Shown: positions 31,881 through 43,827 of the stretch, in pieces
Numbering within the stretch: position 1 is the stretch's first letter
Layout of the letters: every line of letters starts with the position of its first letter
Assembly: GCA_021234155.1 (NCBI GenBank)
Contig: JAJEKV010000031.1
Span: forward strand, 14,191,748-14,255,747
Length of the DNA: 64,000 nucleotides
Direction of reading: 5' to 3'
Source: Isoetes taiwanensis
Lineage: Eukaryota > Streptophyta > Lycopodiopsida > Isoetales > Isoetaceae
Position numbers and translations under genes: made by a program
The notes under the pieces: generated by a model
Databases searched by the model: none
What the model saw: only the letters and a program-made list of their open reading frames with translations
Told to the model about the DNA's origin: nothing

Positions 31881-33250
31881 AATGTAAAGTCTGCTAAATT
31901 TTCTTGCAAAGAATGTAATCAAATAATTTCTAAGAAATACATGTAAAACAATCATTGGCCTTAAATAACCATTATTTATGCAGACTACATGTAAATTAGC
32001 CAGCCTACAGCATGTACCAGCTATAAATAACAATATGCAACAATATCCAAAATGTTTTGCTGCCATAGCACACGCACGTATCTATTTTAACCTTTAGCTG
32101 TCCGTTGTATCATCTAAGATAACTTACTACTCTATTTAAACCATGGTACAGGCTACTACTCTATTCAAACAATGGTACAAATTAGATTCCTGGATGCCAA
32201 TCATGCCGGATCCAAGCCAGTTATCAAATGATGCACCCTGATGATGCATTCACATTTTGGTTTCCATCATGCATGGTTCATGGTTTGTGTAAAAAAAGCA
32301 ATGAATTTACTTACATGAAGACTGCAAAAATGTGATAAATGATTACCTTGGACGACTTTCAGATTATTTGCAATGAGTAGCTTCTATGCCATGATCAGCA
32401 CAATCTGTTTGAAAAATAGCTGTCAGAAAGAGGCCATGAGATTATTTTGCATAGGGCACATCATCAATTTCATTTAGACTTTATCGTCTACGGCATGTAC
32501 GGAAGTCTACAGAAATGCAAAGTCTGTCAAATCTGCCAAGAACAGGCCGATTTGCAAAGTCTACAGAATGCAAAGTATGCAAGTATGCTTGCAAAGGGTT
32601 TAGAAATTTGCGAAGGTTCCTGATAGCTGTATATGCGATATCTTCATACATCAAGGAATCATGCTCTATCTAAACAATCTCAAATCTGAAGCTCCAGCCT
32701 GCTATCTGATTAGTAGTTGAGACGGAATGGAGGAGCAGACGGAATGGAGGAGAGTGGAAAAATTTGTACCTGAAGCAGCTCTAGCCTGCTACGCCGGAAA
32801 GCAAGTTCTGAAAACGCTTTGAAGAAATGAAGGAAGAAGGCGGCATTGCGGGGAGCCATCCCAAAAAATTATTCCATCCGTTAAATTAGCCTGGAAAAAA
32901 AAATATGTCAGTACCCTTGCTCTAAAAATTTTACATGCCGGATTTTTAAATTTTTGATCCCAAAATTTTGATTTTTGACCGGATTTTGATGTCTACAGGC
33001 GGCCGAAAAAAAGAGGACACATGCCCCCAAAAACTTTTTAAGTAAGTAGATTACAGGAAATTCGTTTTCTATACTGAACAATAGCTGGATGCTCACATCA
33101 TTCTTATTTTGGTTTATTCGTTACAGGAAATTTGTTTCGTATACTGAACAATGGCTGGAAGCTCACATCGTTCTTATGAGTCGTAAGTCCTTGTGCATCT
33201 TATTTTTTGCAAATTGATCCATCACATTGATAGTGTTTACTTTGTGGTGT
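31881..33250. other. No gene recognised
   Basis: AT-rich. Short words such as GCAAAGTCT(G/A)C recur around 31880-32590, and TTACAGGAAATT.GTTT...GTATACTGAACAAT..CTGGA is duplicated at 33050-33095 and 33120-33160. No coding region can be supported. Confidence 0.45.
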
Positions 33251-34263
33251 GATGAACAGGGTGAAAGGTGTTTCTACATAGGAGGATTGAGTTTCAATGA
33301 TGGTCTTTTAAGAGGCATTTATGAGCATGTATGGTATCATCACCTCACCTTGATGTTTTTGGTTTTGTTAACAAGTAACTTATTTATCTATTTGTTTTAC
33401 AGGTTTGATGAATCCTTCTAATAAGCAAAAAAAGTCATTACCTCTGTTCTGCCAGGAACTGGATGTTATTCAACAAGATGATCCTTGAATGGGAAAAACC
33501 ACAACTTACTGTTGTGGAATTTTGGCAGGTTTAGTATTCAATCCAGTTGAGTGACAGGCAGTATCCTAGCTCCTACTTCAGAACGTGCATTGGATATTGA
33601 GTCTTTAATGACCAGACTGGAGTACTATTTGCATGTTAAGGATTATGCATGTATTGGGAGGGAACGTCACAAGCTGATTATACATGGGTTTCATGTAATT
33701 GTTGTAAATGTTATATTGTCAGGTACTGTTGCTGCAAAAGTAATCTTTTTTAAGTCAGGTACTCTTGCTGAAGAAGTACATTATGTACAGTAGTATATCA
33801 TGGATACATTGTTTTTGGAGTTTTTCATGATCTAGATATTGCTGAAGTTTGCTAAAAAGTATGATGAGAGAGTTTGTAAAGTAAGGTTACACATGATTGC
33901 TAAGGAAGCTGAAGTTTGTAAAAAGTATGATGTGAGAATTTGTAAAGTAAGGCTACACATTATAATGAAACATTCAATAAAACATGGACTTATTCAGATT
34001 TATTAGATAACACTTCAGAGATGTCATTATAAGATTATATGTATTCAATTCTTCTTGATTTTAATAAATATTTCAAGTTTTACTATTATAAGTTTATCTT
34101 TAAATTAAAATTATAATAGATACCAAAGGACAAGATCGCTTTCTAAATAAATTTTCACTTGATAAACATTTCATAAATATAAAATTTAAAATCTGAGTGA
34201 TTTAATAAATTTATATTTTGACAATTACAAGAAATTGTAAATAAAATTTGATGGTTTGATGAT

Positions 34264-34634
34264 GATGTGGGACAAACAACGACGGAATCATCCTGGAGTT
34301 CCATATTGACCTTGTAAACCCTGAAAATAAACCGACCCCAAGAAAACCCAGCTCTATCGATCCATGCCCAGAAATCCGGTGCCCAGGAAAATCTCATGCA
34401 GAAAAAAAGGTCGATTCATGCTGTATTTAAGATTCCGAATCTACGGATAAAAAGAAGTGTTTTGGATGAACATAATCCGGAGAAAAACTCCAGAAACAAT
34501 TTGGAGAAGTTGGGAAACTATTTGGATATGGGTTAGGATAAAACTTGCATTGCGGGAATAAAGAATTTTTGGAAGAAAATAAACGACGGATTGAAAGCTA
34601 CATGTTATTGAAGGGAGAGGGGAAGAACCTAGAA
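34264..34634 (-). other. Insert present only in duplication unit 1
   Basis: On the minus strand it resembles a 5' leader and first exon: a pyrimidine-rich leader, then ATGGAACTCCAGGATGATTC with about 25 open codons. No recognised family. It is either an insertion into unit 1 or was lost from unit 2 by deletion between GATGAT and AAAACTATCAC. Confidence 0.35.
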
Positions 34635-34998
34635 AAACTATCACGAGTATTTCACAATTTATAAACTCTTAGCATAACTAAAAATATTTTAAGAAAGTTT
34701 TAGGTTGACACTGATTAAATGATAAAGTCTGTGTTTTAATAACAAATTTCTAAATAGTTTATTTATGAAGTAAAACACATCAAAAACTAATCAATAATAA
34801 ACTATTCATATTTTTTTTAACAGATTAATGTAATCACTTAATTAATTTTAATCCAAACATTTTTAACTAATTTGAAAAAATATTATTTTAATCGTATAGA
34901 ATTCTTTTTATATGAAAAATTAATTTTAAATAGATTGAAGTGAAAATTAATTTTGAGAGCAATTTTTATGCTTTAGTAACCATTATACTTTTGACCTA

Positions 34999-35106
34999 AA
35001 GACCCTTGCAGCGATACAAGAACTCCTTATCGAGTACGAGGACCTCTTTTCAAAGATACCTCGTAAACTCCTAAAGGAAAACATAGGACACGAAATCTTT
35101 CTCTGC
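34999..35106 (+). pseudogene. Ty3/gypsy protease-RT linker fragment
   Basis: The frame reads LAAIQELLIEYEDLFSKIPRKL and then IFLCPDGR, matching the gypsy linker LL.EY.DLF...P..LP......H.I.L.PG. A related fragment lies at 42537-42656. Confidence 0.6.
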
Positions 35107-36512
35107 CCAGATGGAAGGTGCTTCTACATGGGTTTCAATGATGGTCTTTTAAGAGGCGTTTATGAGCATATATGGTATCCTCACCTCAACTTGATGTTTT
35201 TTGTTTTGTTAACGATTAACTTATTTATCTATTTGTTTTACAGGTTTGATGAATCCTTCTGATACGCAGAAAAAGTCAATATTTTTTTTCTCCTAAGAAT
35301 TGGATGTTATTCAACAAGATGATCCCTGAATGGGAAAAACCACAACTTACTGTTGTGGAGTTTTGGCAGGTTTGGTATTCAATACAGTTGAGTGCCAGGC
35401 AGTGTCCTAACTCCTACTTCAAAACGTGCGTTGGATATTGAGTCTTTAATGATCAGATTAGGGCACTATTTAAATGTTAGGCTTATGCATGTATTGGGAG
35501 GGAATGTCACATGATGATTACACATGGGTTTCATGTAATTATTGTAAATGTTGTATTATCAGGTACTGTTGTTGCAAAAGTGATCTTTTTTAAGTCAGGC
35601 ACTCTTGCTGAAGAAGTACATTATATATAGTAGTATATCATGGATACATTGTTGTTGGAGTTTTTCATGATCTAGATATTGCTGAAGTTTGTGTAAGTGT
35701 ACATGATCTAGTTAATGCTGAAACGTATGATGAGAGAGTTTGTAAAATAAGGCTACACATGATTGCTTAAGAAGTTGAAATTTGTAAAAAGTATGATGAG
35801 AGAGTTTGTAAAGTAGGGCTACACATTATTATTAAACATTCAATAAAACATAGATTATTCGGATTTATTAGATAACGCTTCAGAGATGTCATTATAAGAT
35901 TATATGTCTTTAATTCTTCTTGATTTTAATAAATATTTCAAGTTTTACTATTATAAGTTTATCTTTAAATTAAAATTATAATAGATACCAAAGGACAAGA
36001 TCGCTTTCTAAATAAATTTTCACTTGAATTTATCTAAAATTAGATATTTCGCGAATATAAATTTTAAAATCTTAGTGATTCAATAAATTTACAATTTGAC
36101 AATTTGTAAATAAAATTTGATCGTTTGATGATAAATTCACTTAAAACTATCACGAGTATTTTACAATTTATAAACCCTTAGCATCACTAAAAATATTTTA
36201 AGAAAGCTTTAGATTGACACTGATTAAATGATAAAGTCTGTGTTTTAATAACAAATTTCTAAATAGTTTATTTATGAAGTAAAACACATCAAAAATTAAT
36301 CAATAATAACCTATTTATATTTTTTGTTAACAGATTAATGTAATCACTTAATTTATTTTAATCCGAAACTTTCTTTCACTAATTTGAAAAAATATTACTT
36401 TAATAATATAGAGTTGCTTTTATATGAAAAATTAATTTTAAATAGATTGAAGTGAAAATTAATTTTGAAAGCAATTTTTATGCTTTAGTACCATCATACT
36501 TTTTACCTAAAG

Positions 36513-37130
36513 ATAAACTGATAAAATTATTAGATTCAATAAGAGTTGAATCTAATAATCTGAAGTACATATAATCTTATAATGATATCCTTGAGGTAAA
36601 TTTATTAGATATAAATAAGTCCAGATTTTGTTAAATCTGTCATTATTGCTGAAGAATATTATTATTACATGAATCCCACGTTGCTAATGAGAACAATCTG
36701 TTATTCAATAAGCGAGAAACATGTATTATGGCGCTACAATGAGTATAAGGTCCAATCATAGTGATGCAGCCCTCAAAGAGAAAATCCATTATATCTAATA
36801 TAGCTCATCTCTATGACCATCTAACCAAAGTTCTAAGGTTTTTCATTCAGTAACTTATAATTTTATTTTAGTAATAGCTTGAAAGTTAGAGCTCTGGTTG
36901 GGCTTTCGTTCACCACAAAGTTCAAATCCCATCGACTACCAATGGATGGGCAAAAATAGCATACAACCTTACCTGTCAAATTAGAATTATATTCTTTGTT
37001 TCTCAGGTAATAATGGTTTGCCGATTTTGGGTCCCCAAATTGGATTCTGAGCACACTTTTTACAGCCAGAGACCCCATAGCCTTTGGAAGTCAGCGCACA
37101 GAATAATGTTGAGCTAGGCTCCAACATTTG
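36513..37130. other. No gene recognised
   Basis: AT-rich, ending at the GC-rich edge of LINE copy C. No repeat identified. Confidence 0.4.
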
Positions 37131-37272
37131 CCTGACATTGCCATAGCCCAACCAACTGCCTCTTGGCCTTGCCTAGCCTGGCCACAGCCCTGCCATAGCC
37201 TGCCTAGCCCTGCCGGACCTGACAAGCCCCTGCCATAGCCTAAACCTCGCTTGACGTGCCATATCCCCAGTC

Positions 37273-39180
37273 ATGGCCACAGAAGCAGCCCAGTGTCCGG
37301 ACTCACCTCTAGCAGGTGAGCTTCCACAGGCCACAGCACCCCACCTCGGGCAAACCCCCGCACAGCCTGTTGACCTCCCGCAGGCCGAGCCTGCCTGGGA
37401 AAACCAAGAAGGGCCACCAAGGAAGCGGCCCCGTGCAGATGCATGGGCAAGGGAGAGACATCCTCCATGAAGAAGGAGGCCCGGGCCAAGGCCCACACAG
37501 CCAGGCCGGCTCGCCAGCCGAAAGTTGGCTGCCCAGGCCCCACGGGGCCCCCTCCGTTGGCAGAACCTTGGGCCGCCATCCAAGCTGGGTTTGAGGCCAA
37601 TAGTGCCCCATAGCTCGATAGATGCCCGCATCTAAACATTAGATGTGTTAGATCCGCATCTGCACATCTGTACCGCATCTAACGTAAGATGCTTACACAC
37701 CTTAAAAAAAAAATCAGCCCTTTTTTTCCTTTAGGTTTTGCACTGCTAGACATTGCCACACAGATCCAAAACGATTTTTGGCACTCCAAATGGGGAATTG
37801 GATTCTCTTTGCTACTCGAATCCAGACCCTTGCAGCCCGATTTAACCATATCAGAGCCCATTCAGCCAAAACAGAGTTTTTTTTATGACAAACATGTAGT
37901 TTTCAAGGAATGCCTTGCTTCAACAACTAATGACGGAACTTGCTCTTCAATTCCTTTTCAATCTCACCTAAAACTCATTCAAAAGAGCAATAACTTGCAT
38001 TTAATGATCAGTCGGACTCAGAATGGGCATTCAAGCAGCAGTACAGACAGGTAACAATAGGTATAATAGTAAAATAATAGGTATAATGATCAAGGCAAGG
38101 CTACTGTAGATTTAGAAGAAATTTTAATTTTACAAACGCATCTTATGCGCATCTAAAAGTATAGATGTTTCGATGCTTACGATGCTTTAGATCTACGCAT
38201 CTGACGCATCTATCTTTAGATGCTTTTCGAGCACTGTAGTGCCCGCATTGCGGGCCGGAAGACGGAGATGGAGTCTGCAACATCTCACGTGTTGCGCAGA
38301 CAGTTGGTGATAGCGAAACAACAGATCACTGAGTTGGAGACCCAAGCACACCGGTTGGACGACATCATCCGATTGGTGCACTCTGAGAGGCAGCAAGACC
38401 GGCAGGTGCTCGCAGATATGCAGGCTCGCATGGATACCCTGGACGCTGCCAGGCAGGACAGGGATCGGGCAGAGCGTGAGACACTTGCAATCACGTCTCA
38501 GCTCCGCATCGAGGTTGATGAGGCCAACGCCATGGCACTACGCCACAGCCACACCCAGCTTGAAGTTGAGGAGGCTATCACGTTGCTGCGTCAGCCTTTG
38601 AGGTTAACCAAAAGATCGAAGCCTTCGTGAGAAGGATTTGGCACGGGATTGGGAAATGCAGGAGCTTCGATCTGTCATTGCCCAGCAAGGCAAGGGCCTC
38701 TAGGCAGAGGCGCATGAACAATGGCGGCACTGCACGTGGGAGATGGCAAGACATGACCAACCCTTGCAAGAGCTGAGCTCCAGACTTCGAAGAACAGAAG
38801 CTGCAGCAAATGACACACCAGTACCGCAAGCCCAACAACTTGCAAGACGTCAATCGGGGTCGCCGTCGACTAACGCCGGGTACCGCAGCCCGCCACCGCA
38901 CATTCATCATCATCACGCTGCGTCGCCACTGTGCCGTGCCGAGTGGGTCGGGGTTCCCCACCGGACGCCGAAGCCCATGAGCGCAGGCGACGCAGCCACA
39001 ACCTAGTAGTTCGAGGCCTGCCGGAAGAGCTGCGAGAGAATCTCACCCGAAGATACACAATACGCATCCTGCGCCGCGATGACGCTTCGCCCAGACCTGC
39101 TCAAAGTTATGCGACCAGCCCGCAAGGGGGTCCAAATGCACTATAGCCGAAAGTAGTGGTGTTCACTATGCTATGATGCA
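37273..39180 (+). pseudogene. LINE family 2 ORF1-like: coiled coil and RRM-like segment
   Basis: A Pro-rich start (from ATG 37273) precedes the insertion. After it, 38220-38630 encodes a long heptad-patterned helix rich in Gln, Arg, Glu and Leu (QQITELETQAHRLDD, DRDRAERETLA), then a frameshift, then a basic region and RSHNLVVRGLPEELREN near 38998-39045. A coiled coil followed by a NLVV.G.PE strand is the layout of LINE ORF1 RNA-binding proteins. In intact elements it coats the LINE RNA. Here at least two frameshifts and the hAT insertion break it. Confidence 0.65.
37609..38236. mobile_element. Non-autonomous hAT-like element 2 (TSD TAGTGCCC)
   Basis: The 628-bp element is flanked by TAGTGCCC at 37601-37608 and 38237-38244. 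Its ends are inverted repeats: CATAGCTCGA at the left and CAGTGCTCGAAAAG reading in from the right. Subterminal blocks (37618-37695 and 38137-38225) are dense in GCATCTAA/TTAGATGC words, and the right block closely matches the right block of element 1 (2205-2296). No transposase. Confidence 0.9.
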
Positions 39181-39293
39181 CGAAGTTCGAGAGGCCATAC
39201 CGCTGGCTGTGGGGTTATCAAGGGCACATCATCAGATGTGAGTCGATCTTACTCCAAGCAGCCAGAGGCACGCAGAGGGAGTTCGCTAAGGTC

Positions 39294-41805
39294 GTGGACG
39301 CGCAGTCCAAACCAAATGCCCGGTTAGCCGCTATGGCCCCTCAAGAGCAATACCTTGCCGACTTCGGCTTTTTGGATTATGAGCGTGCTGAGGGTTATGC
39401 TAACATGCTCGCAGAAAGCCCTCCCGGACAGCTTCAGCCCACACGCCGGAGCAAAGAAACCACCACCGGGTTGAGCTCCTCGTGAGCGAGGCGCATTGTG
39501 ATGCTTTGGGAGACCTCCCCTCACGCCCGATCGAGACCGCAACCTTCCCGCCGCAATGATGGTTTGATGCCGAAAGTGTAAGGAACGCAAATGCGCGACT
39601 TCGCCTCATCGTGGGATCGTGACCAAATAAGCCAGCCACCAGCCATTACCGTGCCTTCCTCAAGGAAACAAAGGCAAGGTACCCGCAAGGCATCGTGGAG
39701 AAATGTTCGCCCCTCGACGGGCGCCCAGAGCTTTCCCAAGACAGGGTACTCGCAGGCCAGCGACTGCGAGGAACATCACTAAGCGTTGGGAGGAGCGCCG
39801 GCAACAATGTTTTATGATCCCCCGAACACCTGGACGGATGTTCCCCGCAACATGGCCCACCACCGGTGATCACGAAAGAAGATGTCGAAGAGGGGCTGCG
39901 ATGCCGGCTAATGGGAAGGCGGCGGACTTGGATGGCCTTTCAAAGCGGAGTTGCTCAAGTGGGCGGGACAGCCCATGGTGCCCGTCCCCGACCGCACTAT
40001 TCAACAGGGCGCAAAGAGGGTTTTACGGGGTCATGGACCACAAGCAGGGTTGTTCCGATCTACAAGGTTACCGAACCATCATGGTCAGCTCAGTATTTGC
40101 CAAGCTGAGTCAGGGCACTTACCCAGGCAGGCTTCCGACCACGACGTTCACCATTGATCACATCTTCACACTCGGGACCACAGGTCGAGGACAGCGAACT
40201 GTCGGGAGGACTCCGTCTTCGCTGTTTTTTGTGGACTTTGCAAAGGCTTTCGACACAGTCCCCCGGGAAAAGATGTGGGCGAGATCACTTGGGGCTCCCT
40301 ATGGATCTGCAGAACTTAGTGTACGGTACTCGAGAGCCGCACAGCCGCATGCAACCGAAGGACGATCATTTGCCAGTAGCATTGGAGTTAGGCAAGGTTG
40401 TCCTCTCTCACCTACACTCTTTGGACTTTACATTGACCAGTTGGAAGCCTGGCTAGCTGCCAATGGGGGGGACGGTATACAGCTCTTGCACCAGGTCATC
40501 GGCAGCTCATCTATGCGGATGATGTGGACCTCTTGGCCCATACACCAGAGGGAATGCAGGCACACCTAGATGCCCTGGACACATTCGCGCCAGCGACGGA
40601 CATGCGCGGGTCAACCCGCCAAGACTAAGGTGGTCCTCATATCCTCTCACGTCATCCGGCACCTCCGGCGCTCACTTACCAGGGGCAGATGGTAGAGGCC
40701 ACACCCAGCTACAAGTACCTGGGGGTGGAATTCCCATCCTCAATGTATTGGGATGCATCCATTCGCCTTCGGGTGACCGCAGGTTGGAAGGCGCTGTACG
40801 CAATGCAAAACAATAGTCACAGGGCAGAGTTGTATGACTGGGGCTACCAGTCACATTTGTTCCGCGCACTGGTCGAGCCAGTTCTCTTGTATGGGATCGA
40901 GATGTGGGGCCCAGTGGTGTCTTTGGCGACTTGGAACGACCTAGAGCAGGTCCGTAAGGCATTTTTGACGCTGGCACTTGGCGCCAAGCCATCGGGCCCA
41001 TATCGATCTTGTTGCAGAGAGACAGATTCATGCCCCCGCAAAGATGCGGCCCTCAATAGGCACATTGTCTATTTCCAAAAGGTGGCCAACATGGCGACAC
41101 TCGGCTCCCGCGACTTGGCTTTACGCCGTATGATGAGCCCGCAATCGACTCGGGGCTTGTTGGAAGGACAAGAGAGGCCGCTATCGGCGCTGGGCTGGAA
41201 TGTAGACGACATAGGTGCGCCCAGTGCACATACGACGCCCGGCGGGATAGGGATAGAGGGGATACTTGGACTCTTGTTTCACGGGAAGCTCGGGACCACC
41301 ATGCTCGAACAGTGAAGGTGGCACACTACAAACAACACATAAATTCCACCCCAGTTCGAGGCCCACCGGCTCTACTGCGTTCTCGCCAGTGCCCATGAAG
41401 AAGCGCAGGATTATCGCTGCGCCCATTCGAACGAGGGACCCACCATCTTCGGGCTTGAGACGGGTCTTGGGTTGGAGAGCCAGCGCCGGACAAGGCTTTG
41501 TCGGTGTTGCCTTCTGCTTGGGGTTGTTGAGGATGAAAGCCATGCCTTCCGTGAGTCATCCGGCCTATAGTGGTCGGGCTCGCTACATTCTCTTGGTGCG
41601 ACTGATCGCCTCACCGAAGCTACTTTCGGATGCCATCAGTTCGATCCCTTGGCTCCTACCTCCAGAAGGTTTTGGATCTGCGGACTCACCTCTGCCCCTG
41701 GGCGCCTACAAGTGCCGAAAATTCATGTGTATATATGTATATTTGTACACCAAGCGAAAGAGTTTGTTGTTCGCGACAGCTTTTTCCTCCCGGGAGGGGG
41801 TTTAA
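39294..41805 (+). pseudogene. LINE family 2 ORF2 (RT), copy C
   Basis: The RT region starts near 39866 with EDVEEGLRC..MGRR, followed by VVPIYKVTEPSW, then (another frame) FVDFAKAFDTVPREKM, GVRQGCPLSPTLFGLYIDQLE near 40385-40450, and QLIYADDVDLLAHTP at 40503-40547 with the catalytic YADD. YKYLGVEFPSSMYWD (from 40711) and the ORF to 41315 form the thumb and downstream region. A C-terminal EDESHA-like motif lies near 41530. There are at least six frameshifts. This is the copy with the best-preserved RT signature. Confidence 0.85.
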
Positions 41806-41837
41806 TCCAGTAGCAACGGGCTTGTTTTTACCCTGCG

Positions 41838-41912
41838 TGTAATTTGGGTCCCATAGGCCGATTGGCCTCTGCGGACGATAAAAGAACCTTCCTTCATTCC
41901 TTCCTTCCTAGT
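41838..41912 (+). repeat. LINE family 2 3' hairpin and (TTCC)n tail, copy C
   Basis: AGGCC-GATT-GGCCT (41855-41868) pairs perfectly where copy A has AGACC-GATT-GGTCT, so position 3 of the stem has changed on both sides. The flanking GGGTCCCAT and GCGGACGATAAAAGAACC are shared. Confidence 0.85.
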
Positions 41913-42536
41913 AGACTCTTATATATGCATTTTCTTTTTTGCTTTCCTTAGTAAAATTAGACTCTTTGTTTCTCAATAACAATTGTTTGCTTAGTAAACT
42001 CTTGTATACACATTTTTCTCTTTACTTTCCTTAGTAAAATAAGTGTTGATGTTTTCCAACATGATGCTATTTTTGAATAACTTCAGCAAGAACTGTAAGT
42101 TACATTCGTATTGATGCGGAGCCCAAAAACTTCATGCCACCAAAAGCAGAGAAAAAGCTTAAATTCGTCACCAAATATATGAAGAAAGTGAAAGTCAGGT
42201 TGGCATCAAGGAATATAACCATCGTGATGGGTAAAGCAGTTGAATGCATATACTTTTCTTAAATATAAAGAGGGTCATATCAGCACAGATAATTAATTGT
42301 ATAGGGGAAGTATGATATAATCATCTGAATGGAACGACTTAGATAGAAGCGAGCACTCATAGATTACTATAACCAAAATGTCTTAGTCAACCTCATGCAC
42401 GACGTAAGAGTTATCATAGGTAGACACATAATTCAAGAGCTTGAACGGATGCCATTACAACTTAGTTCAACAATAGATAAAGTTGAAGAATTAACTGCAG
42501 TTTCCCTAGAGCCTCTGGAGGCATATGTAATTCAGG
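41913..42536. other. No gene recognised; possible stray exon at 42395-42538
   Basis: A 48-codon frame (MHDVRVIIGRHIIQELERMP...) ends at ATTCAG|GTAGTAAG, a possible donor. No family recognised. The rest is AT-rich. Confidence 0.3.
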
Positions 42537-42654
42537 TAGTAAGATCCTTGCAGCGATATAAGAACTCCTTATGGAGTACAAGGACCTCTTTTCAAAGATA
42601 TCTCGCAAACTCCTAAATGGAAACATAGAACACAAGATCACTCTCTGTCCAGAT

Positions 42655-42656
<2 letters not shown>
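42537..42656 (+). pseudogene. Ty3/gypsy linker fragment (copy of 34999-35106)
   Basis: The DNA matches 34999-35106 with about 10% differences (ATCCTTGCAGCGATA.AAGAACTCC ... CCAGATGGA). It ends directly at a 40-base poly(T) run. Confidence 0.6.
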
Positions 42657-42657
<1 letters not shown>

Positions 42658-42699
<42 letters not shown>

Positions 42700-43010
42700 G
42701 CCTAACCAAGCATGCAGCCGTCCTTGCAATTCTAGCCTATCCATGTAACACCTCCACCTCATCAAAATTGATGTGGCATTAACTTCCACCATTAGATCCT
42801 CTTTTTTTAAGATCTAGGGCTGTGAAAATTAGATAAGCCTTGAAAAATGGCACGGAGATGGCATCCGACGCAGTGAGGCGGCATGGCAAACCTTACATTC
42901 TTCGTCTTCTTCAGTTTCCTCCTTCGTCTTCTTGAGGCTCTTTTAATTTTTGTATTTTCCTTTTTTTTTTTCTTATCTTAGAGTCTTCCGTCTGCCATTA
43001 CCTACAGAGC
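42658..43010 (-). mobile_element. Possible retroposon with 40-nt poly(A) tail on the minus strand
   Basis: An uninterrupted run of 40 T (42658-42697) reads as a poly(A) tail on the minus strand, following GGCTGCATGCTTGGTTAGGCGC. Such a long pure tract suggests a recent insertion. The 5' end, any Pol III boxes and a target duplication were not found, so the extent is a guess. Confidence 0.4.
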
Positions 43011-43231
43011 CATAACCCTACGGATTTTTGCCAGAACGTGCATCTATTTCCTACTCTCGGCCGCTGATTTAATTTCTGTGTGTGATAAGGATCAATTTGG
43101 ATTTAGATTTTTCCGTCTGCCATTACTCACGAATCCATAATTTGCGATCCCAATTCCATTGCTAACAAGCCATCTCCTAAATACCATACCTAGCTCTGCA
43201 GAAAGACAGTACTATAGCAAATGGAAGAAAG

Positions 43232-43530
43232 AAACAAGTGCAAGCCATGTTTGAATGGAGCTGCATTGAACAGGTGCTTCTGGGTGTGAAAATTCTCAAC
43301 ATAATTTCTGCAGATCAAATGGGTCGGGCTCACAGGCATCAGCGGTTCAGAAAATGGGAGGAATTTCTCGAATCGTGCGGTTTTGTTGCAGTTCCGCTCA
43401 GCAGCTTTTGCATCTGCCCAGGCCAGCCTTTTGCTCCGGCTCCATTATCCCAAAAAAAAATTGTCTTCTTACGACAATTTGGCATGTCGTTGTTGGGCCT
43501 GTGTGTTGTAAATGATGAGAAAATCCCAAA
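43232..43530 (+). pseudogene. GRAS-family transcription factor C-terminal fragment
   Basis: The frame reads EQVLLGVKILNIISADQMGRAHRHQRFRKWEEFLESCGFVAVPLSSF (in two blocks), the order seen in GRAS proteins just before the C-terminal SAW motif: L..EI.NI.A......R.E....W...L...GF..V.LS. After one frameshift near 43400, SAQASLLLRLHY continues the match. Only about 85 residues remain, with no upstream leucine-heptad, VHIID or PFYRE regions, so it is a dead fragment. GRAS proteins regulate development and gibberellin response; which subfamily this came from cannot be said. Confidence 0.6.
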
Positions 43531-43827
43531 CTCGGCTTCAAAAGAGCAGATTGGAGCTGGTTTTTTTAGCCCTTTTTCACAACCATAGTTTAACTGGAGT
43601 AATGGCTTTAAAGATTGTCGAATTGGCAAAAAAATGTTCAGAACAAAGCAATTTGCTCCAAATTTGGCTGCAAATAAGAACCCGATTCTTGACATTTTGA
43701 AGGCATAGTGATCCAGGCATCTTGAAATACTCATTTGGATCTTTAAAAGTCTGCAGATACATTATTATGTGTTCTTAAAATCCAACCCATCTGCTGGGAC
43801 TTCATTTGCTTGGCCGAAGTTTCAGGT

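Larger units (their letters stand above)
33254..36512. repeat. Tandem direct duplication, ~1.4-1.7-kb units
   Basis: Unit 1 (33254-34998) and unit 2 (35107-36512) align over their whole length, from GAAAGGTG.TTCTACAT through TTTGTTTTACAGGTTTGATGAATCC to GCTTTAGTA..CATTATACTTTT. Unit 1 has about 370 extra bases (about 34264-34634) that unit 2 lacks. Both units hold the same splice-acceptor-like TTTTACAG and a short frame with WEKPQLTVVEFWQV, interrupted by stops, so each may carry the same unidentified exon. The sequence between them is a gypsy fragment. Confidence 0.85.
37131..41912 (+). mobile_element. LINE family 2, copy C, split by a hAT-like element
   Basis: GC-rich sequence begins near 37131. 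ORF1-like coding (coiled coil plus NLVVRGLPEE) lies on both sides of the 628-bp insertion at 37609-38236. ORF2 follows to about 41800, and the family 3' hairpin (41855-41868), GACGATAAAAG and (TTCC)n tail close it near 41912. The endonuclease region seems shortened compared with copy A. The exact 5' end is uncertain; repeated GCCATAGCC/GCCTAGCC words at 37140-37250 may be its leader. Confidence 0.8.

Noticed and set aside
37173-37678. Long overlapping ORFs on both strands (152, 135, 100 aa)
   Set aside because: They lie in the GC-rich start of LINE copy C. Stop-poor frames on both strands are a composition effect. No motif supports a gene, and the hAT-like element begins inside.
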